Source: an uncultured delta proteobacterium (GTDB taxonomy: Bacteria > Myxococcota_A > Polyangia > Haliangiales > Haliangiaceae). Taken from it: a stretch of DNA of 35,177 nucleotides. The stretch is taken from assembly GCA_900696455.1 (NCBI GenBank), contig CAADGB010000302.1:1-35177 (forward strand). Reading direction: 5' to 3'. Below, in pieces: positions 29,518 to 35,177 of the stretch (its first letter is position 1; each line of letters begins with the position of its first letter). Below the pieces are notes generated by a model, which was not told the origin of the DNA, did no database searches, and was given only the letters and a program-made list of their open reading frames with translations. Made by a program: the position numbers and the translations under genes.

Positions 29518-32205
29518 TCACAGCTCGACGCGCACGCCGAGCACGGCGAGCAGCGGCGCCTGGAAGCGGCTGGGCGCGCCGCGGCGACGGTTGACCCGGG
29601 CCGGCTCCGACTCGAAGACGTTGTCCTTGGCGAAGATCAGGTCGCCGGCGTCGCCGCCGTCGATGGGCAGGAGCGCGTCGATGACGTGGACCTCGTCGAC
29701 GGCGACGGTGCCGCGACGGTCGAACAGGTTGAGCACGTCGAGGCCGACCGTGAGGCGCCCGCGGCGCGCCGCCAGGCGGGCGCTGGTCTGGGCCACCGTC
29801 GGCAGGCGGCCGGCGGCGCCGCGAGGCAGGAGGAAGCTCTGGCCGGCGATCGTGCGCACGCTGCGCGGCCGGCCCGAGGTGGCGGCGGCGCGCAGCCCGA
29901 GCTCGAGCTCGAACCCGGCCTTGCGGCCGCGGCCGGTGACCTCGGCGAAGAAGCGGTGGGGCTGGTCGTTGGGCAGGGGGCCGGTGGCGTTGATCGCGCC
30001 GTCGTCGAGCGCCGACGACAGGTAGAGGCCGAAGCCGTCGACCGGATCGTGGGGGCCGGCCCAGTTGCCGCGCAGCCGCGACCAGGCGTAGCCGGCGCGC
30101 ACGGTGACCGCGGCGGCGGGCGAGGTCTCGCCGGTCACGCCGACCTCGATCAGCTCGCGGGTGGCGGCGGCCTGGCCGGGCTCGGCGCCGACCACGGTCA
30201 GCACGCCGCCCACGGTCTCGAGCCCGCGGCCGAGGTGGCGGTGGCGCGCCACCACGCCCAGCCGCGCCACGTCGGCGGCGCCGACCTCGACGCCGGCCAG
30301 CGCCTCGTCGACGCGCACGCCGCGCAGGTCGGGCGCGATCGGCACCTCGCCGCTGGCGGCGAGGGCGTGGGTCATGGTCGGGCCGAAGGTCGCCTGCTGG
30401 TAGACGGTGGGCCCCGAGAACACGCGCTCGCCGGCGCCCGCGGGCAGCGCCGCGGCGTAGCGGCCCCAGCCGACGAAGGCGCGCGAGCGGCCGCCGCCGA
30501 GGAAGTCCCAGGCCGCGCCCAGCCGCGGCAGCAGATCGCGGACCCGCACCGACTCGCCGATCTGGCTGGCCTCGGCGCGCGCCCCGTACTCGACCGCGAT
30601 CGCGGCGCCCGGTCGCCAGGTGTCGGCGAGCCAGGCCGCGACGTGGCGGGTACGGATCGTGCGCTCGTGCTCGTCGAGCCAGTCGCACGCCACGTCGCCG
30701 CAGGCGTCGTCGAGGCCGGGCCCGGCGCCGACCCGCACCAGGCGGTAGTCGACGTAGGCCTCGGGGCCGAGCTGGCGGCGGAGGTAGCCGCCGCTGTAGC
30801 GGGTGCGGAGGACGACGCGGGCGTCCTCGCCGCTCACCCCGGCGGCGATGGTGTGGTCGCCGATGGCGCGCTCGAGCTCGGCCACCACGCCCGGCCGGTC
30901 CTGGATCACGTCGCCGAGCTGGCCGACGCCGCCGACGTGGTAGTAGCCGGTGGGGAACGGGCAGTTGACGAAGCCGGGGTACGGATCGTCGGCGACCTGA
31001 TCGGTGCAGCCGGCGCGGACGGCGCGATCGGCGCCGGTCGTCGTGGCCTCGGGCGGCGGGATGTAGGCGAGGCCGAGATCGGGGGCGAGGCCGCCGGCGG
31101 CGCGCGGCGACTCGACGCGGCCGGCGCGCAGCCAGCTCGCGACGACGCGGGCGCGGGTGCGCGGCCAGGTGCCGCGCCAGGTCGCCGACAGCGAGGCGTC
31201 GAGGTCGCGACGATCGACGCCGGCGGCGTCCTCCTCGGCGGTGACCCGCCACCGGGTGTCGCCGGCGGCGGTGACCAGCGCGGTGGCGGCCAGATCGTGG
31301 TGGGCGGCGCGCGCGCCCAGCCGCAGCATCGCCGGCACCGACCACGCCACCGCGTCGCGGTGGGCGGTGCCCAGCGGGTCGTGGACCAGGAGGCCGTCGG
31401 GCCGCCGGTCGGGGCGCAGGTCGCCGTCGGCGTCGGCGCGGCGCCAGGCGTGGCGGACCAGCGAGGCGTCCGCCAGCCGCGGCGCGACGCCGGCCGCGTA
31501 CCACAGGCGCGCGCCGCCGGCGCGGAGCAGCGGCCCGTCGCCGACGAGCGCCAGGTCGAGCGCGCGCTGATCGGCGAGGCGGCCCTGGAACGAGCGGTAC
31601 TCGCCGCGCACCGGCGCGGTGAGCCGCGGCGGCGCGCCGGCGCCGAGCCAGGCGCGGGCGGTGGCGCGATGGGCGTCGCCGCCCTCGCGCAGGCGGGCCT
31701 CGATCACGGCGCCGACCGCGGCCCGGTCGCGGGCCGAGAAGCCGCCGGTGGTCACCGTCACCTCGTCGACGAACGCCAGCGGCACCCGCAGGCCGAGGTT
31801 GCCCAGCCGCGGCGAGTCGACGGCCGCGCCGTCCACCAGCCAGCGGTTGTCGGCCGAGGTCGCGCCGGCGTAGTAGAGGCCGCCGTCGTCGCGGCCGGCG
31901 CCCACCACGAGGCCGGCGGCGGCGTCGAGGTCGGCCGCGGCCAGGGGCAGGCGCAGGAGGTACGTGGCGCGGAGCCGGGTGCGCCACGCCGCCGGCGGCC
32001 GCGCGTCGTCGACCGGGCACGGCAGGTCGCGGGCGTCGGCGCAGGTCGCCGGCGCGTCGGCCGGCGCGTCGAGGCCGAACAGGTCGCGGGCGTCGTCGGC
32101 GGCGGCCGGGTGGTGGGCGGCGGCCGCGCACAAGGCGACCGCCGCGGCTGGCGCGACGAACGCGATCCGGCGAGCATCGCAGCCGGATGGCCACCCGGGA
32201 CTCAT
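29518..32205 (-). CDS. TonB-dependent-receptor-like outer-membrane protein
   Basis: An 895-residue exported protein with a signal peptide (Arg-Arg then an Ala/Val-rich core, residues about 10-36). It has a TonB-receptor-like layout: a plug-type region (WLVDGAAVDSPRLGNLGL, then VDEVTVTTGGFSARDRAAVG) followed by a long beta-barrel with alternating hydrophobic and charged strands. The last strand ends in LGVRVEL, not the usual aromatic residue. Cysteine pairs in two loops may form disulfides. The substrate is unknown; no TonB, ExbB or ABC transporter is nearby. An in-frame ATG at 32217 exists, but a weak -10 (GATGCT) overlaps it and ends 7 nt before 32205, so the latter is preferred. Confidence 0.85.
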   Translation of the reverse strand: MSPGWPSGCDARRIAFVAPAAAVALCAAAAHHPAAADDARDLFGLDAPADAPATCADARDLPCPVDDARPPAAWRTRLRATYLLRLPLAAADLDAAAGLVVGAGRDDGGLYYAGATSADNRWLVDGAAVDSPRLGNLGLRVPLAFVDEVTVTTGGFSARDRAAVGAVIEARLREGGDAHRATARAWLGAGAPPRLTAPVRGEYRSFQGRLADQRALDLALVGDGPLLRAGGARLWYAAGVAPRLADASLVRHAWRRADADGDLRPDRRPDGLLVHDPLGTAHRDAVAWSVPAMLRLGARAAHHDLAATALVTAAGDTRWRVTAEEDAAGVDRRDLDASLSATWRGTWPRTRARVVASWLRAGRVESPRAAGGLAPDLGLAYIPPPEATTTGADRAVRAGCTDQVADDPYPGFVNCPFPTGYYHVGGVGQLGDVIQDRPGVVAELERAIGDHTIAAGVSGEDARVVLRTRYSGGYLRRQLGPEAYVDYRLVRVGAGPGLDDACGDVACDWLDEHERTIRTRHVAAWLADTWRPGAAIAVEYGARAEASQIGESVRVRDLLPRLGAAWDFLGGGRSRAFVGWGRYAAALPAGAGERVFSGPTVYQQATFGPTMTHALAASGEVPIAPDLRGVRVDEALAGVEVGAADVARLGVVARHRHLGRGLETVGGVLTVVGAEPGQAAATRELIEVGVTGETSPAAAVTVRAGYAWSRLRGNWAGPHDPVDGFGLYLSSALDDGAINATGPLPNDQPHRFFAEVTGRGRKAGFELELGLRAAATSGRPRSVRTIAGQSFLLPRGAAGRLPTVAQTSARLAARRGRLTVGLDVLNLFDRRGTVAVDEVHVIDALLPIDGGDAGDLIFAKDNVFESEPARVNRRRGAPSRFQAPLLAVLGVRVEL

Positions 32206-32234
32206 GGCGGCAAGCATCGCACGGACCGCTCACG

Positions 32235-32915
32235 ATGCTGGCCGACGGCCTGTGGATCGTCGACGCCAGCCTCGACCTCCTGCCCATCGGCCGCCGCATG
32301 ACGGTGCTGCGCCTGGGCGACGGCAGCCTGGCGGTGCACAGCGTCGTGTGCTGCGACGACGCGACCCAGGCCGCGATCGAGGCGCTGGGGCCGGTGCGCT
32401 GGATCGTCGTGCCCAGCCGCAACCACACGATGGACGCCCCGCGCTGGAAGGCGCGCTACCCCGCGGCGCGGGTGGTGACGACGGCGGCGTCGCAGGCGGC
32501 GGTGGCGCGCCGGGTCGCGGTCGACGGTGACCTGGCGCTCCTGCCGGGCGGCGCGGCCGTGACCTGGCAGGCGCTCGATGGCGTCCCCGAGGAGGCGGTC
32601 CTCCTCCACCGCGACGGCGACGGCGCCGTGACCGCGGTCTTCAACGACGCGTTCATGAACCTCCCCGATCGACTCCCGGGCTGGAAGGGCAGGGTGGTCG
32701 CGCTCATCGGCTCGACCGGCGGGCCCAAGGTCACGCGCACCGCCCGCTGGTTCCTCGTGAAGGATCGCGCCGCCTACGCCGCGCACCTGCGCCGGCTCGC
32801 GGCCTGGCCCGGCCTGGCCCGGGTCGTGCCCGGCCACGGCGCGGTGGTCACCGCCGACGCGCCGGCCGCCCTGCGGCGCGCCGCCGACGGCCTGCACCCG
32901 GCCCGCGCGGCGTAA
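32235..32915 (+). CDS. Metallo-beta-lactamase-like (DUF4336-type) protein
   Basis: A 226-residue protein with the outline of a metallo-beta-lactamase fold: N-terminal beta strands (DGLWIVDASLDLLPIGRRM), a PSRNHTMDAPRWKARYP segment where the metal-binding HxHxDH would be, and a late VVPGHGAVV motif. The first metal motif is degenerate (only one His), as in DUF4336 proteins, so metal-dependent hydrolysis is uncertain. The start at 32235 fits the fold; an ATG at 32187 is in frame but would run into the signal-peptide region of the divergent receptor gene. It is followed 30 bp later by the photolyase gene, and both may be co-transcribed. No functional link is evident. Confidence 0.7.
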   Translation: MLADGLWIVDASLDLLPIGRRMTVLRLGDGSLAVHSVVCCDDATQAAIEALGPVRWIVVPSRNHTMDAPRWKARYPAARVVTTAASQAAVARRVAVDGDLALLPGGAAVTWQALDGVPEEAVLLHRDGDGAVTAVFNDAFMNLPDRLPGWKGRVVALIGSTGGPKVTRTARWFLVKDRAAYAAHLRRLAAWPGLARVVPGHGAVVTADAPAALRRAADGLHPARAA

Positions 32916-32945
32916 CCGCCCCGTCGCCGGCGCCGTCCTAGTCGG

Positions 32946-34487
32946 GTGCCCCGCTCACTCTCCCGCTCGCGCGTCGCGGCCCCGGCGCCGCCCGCCGCGG
33001 CCCCGGCCGCCCGCGTGACCGCGGTCAACGACCGGCCGGTGGCGCCCCGCGGCGCCCACGTCCTCTACTGGATGGTGGCGGCGCGCCGCGCCGCGTGGAG
33101 CTTCGGCCTCGATCACGCGCTCGCCCGCGCCGCCGAGCTGGGGCGGCCGCTGCTCGTCCTCGAGGCCCTGCGCGCCGGCTACCCGTGGGCCAGCGACCGC
33201 CTGCACCGCTTCGTCCTCGACGGCATGGCCGCCAGCGCCCGCGCGTTCGCCGCCGCCGGCGTCGCGTACCACCCGTACGTCGAGCCGGCGCCGGGCGCGG
33301 GGCGCGGCCTGCTCGAGGCCCTGGCCGCGCGCGCCGCGCTGGTGGTCACCGACGAGTGGCCGTGCTTCTTCGTGCCGCGGATGGTGGCGGCGGCGGCGGC
33401 GAGGCTGACGGTGCGGGTCGAGCAGGTCGACGGCAACGGCCTCCTGCCGCTGCGCGCCAGCGAGCGCGCCTTCGCCACGGCGGCCGCCTTCCGCTGGCAC
33501 TGGCAGAAGGTGATCCATCCCCATCTCGTGAGCGCGCCGTCGCCGGCGCCGCTGGCCGCCGCCCCGGCCGTGGTCCGCGGCGGCGAGGTCCCGGGCGCGG
33601 TCGCCCGGCGGTGGCCGGCGGCGAGCGCGGCGCTGCTCGCCGGCGAGGCCGCGGCGCTGGCCCGGCTGCCCATCGATCACGCCGTCCGCCCGGTGGCCGA
33701 GCGCGGCGGCGCGCCGGCGGCGGTCGCCGTGCTCGACGACTTCATCGCCCGCCGCCTGCCCCGGTACGCCGAGGATCGCAACCAGCCCGACGCCGACGCC
33801 GCCAGCGGGCTGTCGTCGTACCTCCACTTCGGCCACGTCGGCGCCCACCAGGTCCTGCACCGGGTGTGGGCCGAGGCCGACTGGGATCCGTCGCGGATCG
33901 CCACCCGCGCCTCGGGCAAGCGCGAGGGGTGGTGGGGGCTGCCGCCGCCGGCCGAGGCCTTCGTCGACGAGGTCTTCACCTGGCGCGAGCTCGGCCACGG
34001 CTTCGCCTTCCACCGCCCCGACGATCACGATCGCTACGAGTCGTTGCCGGCGTGGGCCCGGCGCACCCTCGACGACCACGCCGCCGATCCGCGGCCGCAC
34101 CGCTACGATCTGCCGGCGCTCGAGGCGGCCGCCACCCATGATCCGCTGTGGAACGCCGCCCAGACCCAGCTCGTGCGCGACGGCCGGATCCAGAACTACC
34201 TGCGCATGCTGTGGGGCAAGAAGGTCCTCGAGTGGTCGCCGTCGCCGCGCGCCGCGCTGGCCGCGCTCGTCCACCTCAACAACAAGCACGCCGTCGACGG
34301 CCGCGATCCCAACTCGTACAGCGGCATCTTCTGGACCCTGGGCCGCTTCGATCGCCCGTGGGCGCCCGAGCGTCCGATCTTCGGCGTCGTCCGCTACATG
34401 TCGTCGGCGGCGGCCCTGAAGAAGCTGGCGCTCGCCGGCTACCTGGCCCGCTACGGCCCGACCTCCCGCCAGCTCGCGTTCGCCTGA
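32946..34487 (+). CDS. Class II CPD photolyase
   Basis: A flavoprotein that uses light to split cyclobutane pyrimidine dimers in DNA. Class II signatures: GAHVLYWMVAARRAAW near the N-terminus, SGLSSYLHFGHVGAHQ, EAFVDEVFTWRELGHGFAF, HDPLWNAAQTQLV, NYLRMLWGKKVLEWSPSP and GRDPNSYSGIFWTLGRFDR. The 513-residue length includes an Ala/Pro/Arg-rich extension of about 30 residues from the GTG at 32946; no better start is seen downstream before the conserved domain. It does not look like a class I photolyase. It lies between a metallo-beta-lactamase-like gene and a Cys-rich lipoprotein gene, without other repair genes nearby except the distant lhr. Confidence 0.95.
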   Translation: MPRSLSRSRVAAPAPPAAAPAARVTAVNDRPVAPRGAHVLYWMVAARRAAWSFGLDHALARAAELGRPLLVLEALRAGYPWASDRLHRFVLDGMAASARAFAAAGVAYHPYVEPAPGAGRGLLEALAARAALVVTDEWPCFFVPRMVAAAAARLTVRVEQVDGNGLLPLRASERAFATAAAFRWHWQKVIHPHLVSAPSPAPLAAAPAVVRGGEVPGAVARRWPAASAALLAGEAAALARLPIDHAVRPVAERGGAPAAVAVLDDFIARRLPRYAEDRNQPDADAASGLSSYLHFGHVGAHQVLHRVWAEADWDPSRIATRASGKREGWWGLPPPAEAFVDEVFTWRELGHGFAFHRPDDHDRYESLPAWARRTLDDHAADPRPHRYDLPALEAAATHDPLWNAAQTQLVRDGRIQNYLRMLWGKKVLEWSPSPRAALAALVHLNNKHAVDGRDPNSYSGIFWTLGRFDRPWAPERPIFGVVRYMSSAAALKKLALAGYLARYGPTSRQLAFA

Positions 34488-34522
34488 TCCCGGGCCGCCC
34501 GGGCGCCGCGGCGGCCAGTCGG

Positions 34523-34551
34523 TTGCCGGCGGCCACGGCCTCACCTACGAT
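34523..34551 (+). promoter_or_regulatory. Promoter TTGCCG-N17-TACGAT
   Basis: TTGCCG (34523-34528) and TACGAT (34546-34551) are exactly 17 bp apart. The -10 ends 7 nt before the ATG at 34559 and overlaps the alternative ATG at 34550. No Shine-Dalgarno sequence is seen. Confidence 0.55.
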
Positions 34552-34558
34552 GCAGGCG

Positions 34559-35125
34559 ATGCGAACCCGGGGACTCGTCGGCGGCACCATGGTCATGATC
34601 GGGGCCGCGCTCGCGGGGCTCGCCTGTGGCGGGACGGAGGTCGACCGGGTCGCCAACGCCTGCGAGGACTACTGCGTGCTGGTCATGCGCAACTGCCAGG
34701 GCGCGGTCGCGCAGTTCTCCGACGTCTCGACCTGCCAGGCGACGTGCGAGACCCTGGAGCTGGGCGCGCCCGACGATCGCGGCGGCCAGACCATCGCCTG
34801 CCGGACGTACTGGGCGGCGATCGCCGAGGGCGACCCCACCGCCTGCACCCGCGCCGGCCCCGGCGGCGACGGCACCTGCGGCACCAACTGCGAGAGCTTC
34901 TGCGCCATCACCGACGCCCTGTGCAGCGACCAGGCGGTGCCGCCCTACGCCTCGGTCGCCGCCTGCCTGGCGGCCTGCCCCGGCCTCGACGCCACCGAGA
35001 CCTACGACGCCAGCGACATCGCCGGCAACACGCTGGCCTGTCGCATCTACCACCTGACCGCGGCCTCGACCGATCCCGACACCCACTGCAGCCACACCGC
35101 GGTCAGCAGCGTGACCTGCCTGTGA
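34559..35125 (+). CDS. Lipoprotein with two tandem eight-cysteine domains
   Basis: A 188-residue predicted lipoprotein (Cys23 after a hydrophobic signal, AGLAC). It contains two copies of one domain, residues 35-107 and 111-187, each with eight cysteines in the same order: Cys-x3-Cys-x6-Cys-x12/13-Cys-x3-Cys-x17/20-Cys-x14/15-Cys-x9/10-Cys. Both copies share the TIACRTY/TLACRIY segment. The second copy has three histidines near its late cysteines (CRIYH and HCSH); the first has Trp and other residues there. Four disulfides per domain, or metal or cofactor binding in the second, are possible. The family is not one I can name, and no function is assigned. The start at 34559 was chosen over 34550 because the -10 overlaps the latter. 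Confidence 0.8.
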   Translation: MRTRGLVGGTMVMIGAALAGLACGGTEVDRVANACEDYCVLVMRNCQGAVAQFSDVSTCQATCETLELGAPDDRGGQTIACRTYWAAIAEGDPTACTRAGPGGDGTCGTNCESFCAITDALCSDQAVPPYASVAACLAACPGLDATETYDASDIAGNTLACRIYHLTAASTDPDTHCSHTAVSSVTCL

Positions 35126-35177
35126 TCCGCGGCCACGCGCGCCGGCGCGGCGCGCCGCCGCGACCGGCGCGACCGGC
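35126..35177. other. Non-coding right edge
   Basis: No gene is visible in the last 52 bases. They contain GC-rich palindromic sequence (GCGCGCCGGCGCGGCGCGC) and two GACCGGC units at the very end, which may be the start of another tandem array continuing outside the window. Confidence 0.5.

Overview
The window is about 35 kb of very GC-rich DNA (by eye in the mid-70s % GC), almost fully coding, with strong G/C bias at third codon positions and long spurious open frames antisense to real genes. The gene content suggests a myxobacterium-like member of the Myxococcota: a giant TPR protein, many lipoproteins, a PA14 plus P-domain lipoprotein, an LVIVD-repeat lipoprotein, a cysteine-rich duplicated lipoprotein, GH44, a class II photolyase and a full-length Lhr. 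This assignment is an inference from gene families and composition; there is no rRNA in the window to test it. No tRNA, rRNA, insertion sequence, CRISPR array or prophage gene was seen, and no gene-free stretch exceeds 300 bases.

Layout. 1-1298 (minus): an RluA-type pseudouridine synthase followed 2 bp later by a Trm112-like zinc-ribbon protein cut by the window edge. 1490-9244 (plus): a 2,584-residue TPR protein. 9413-12114 (plus): a PA14/P-domain lipoprotein and a crotonase-fold enzyme. 12101-15088 (minus): hmgA, hppD and a four-helix membrane protein, facing a divergent LysR regulator (15156-16028). This is the homogentisate branch of tyrosine catabolism, and the 67-bp spacer carries operator-like dyads. 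16130-19048 (plus): a GH44 glycosidase lipoprotein and a diacylglycerol-kinase-like enzyme. A ~175-bp imperfect palindrome begins at the stop codon of the latter. 19265-20275 (minus): a cysteine-rich lipoprotein and a spermidine-synthase-fold protein. 20302-25422 (plus): a small membrane protein and Lhr. 25529-26548 (plus): a lipin/LNS2-type HAD phosphatase lipoprotein. 26665-27984 (minus): an LVIVD lipoprotein. 28069-29499 (plus): an RhlE-type helicase ending in 27 glycines and 5 arginines. 29518-32205 (minus): a TonB-receptor-like outer-membrane protein. 32235-35125 (plus): a metallo-beta-lactamase-like protein, a class II photolyase and a duplicated 8-Cys lipoprotein.

The genes look mostly like independent one- to three-gene units, not one system. 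Three observations stand out. First, many first-in-unit genes have a -10-like hexamer ending 6-8 nt before the start codon and no Shine-Dalgarno sequence, so leaderless transcription appears common here; several internal or leadered genes (hppD, the spermidine-synthase-like gene, the lipid kinase, the TPR gene) do have one. Second, the palindromic element at 19048-19224 is unlike its surroundings. Third, there is an unusual set of predicted envelope lipoproteins, including a lipin-like phosphatase and a duplicated 8-Cys domain protein. Short tandem repeats of 3, 6 and 9 bp recur in coding and intergenic positions.
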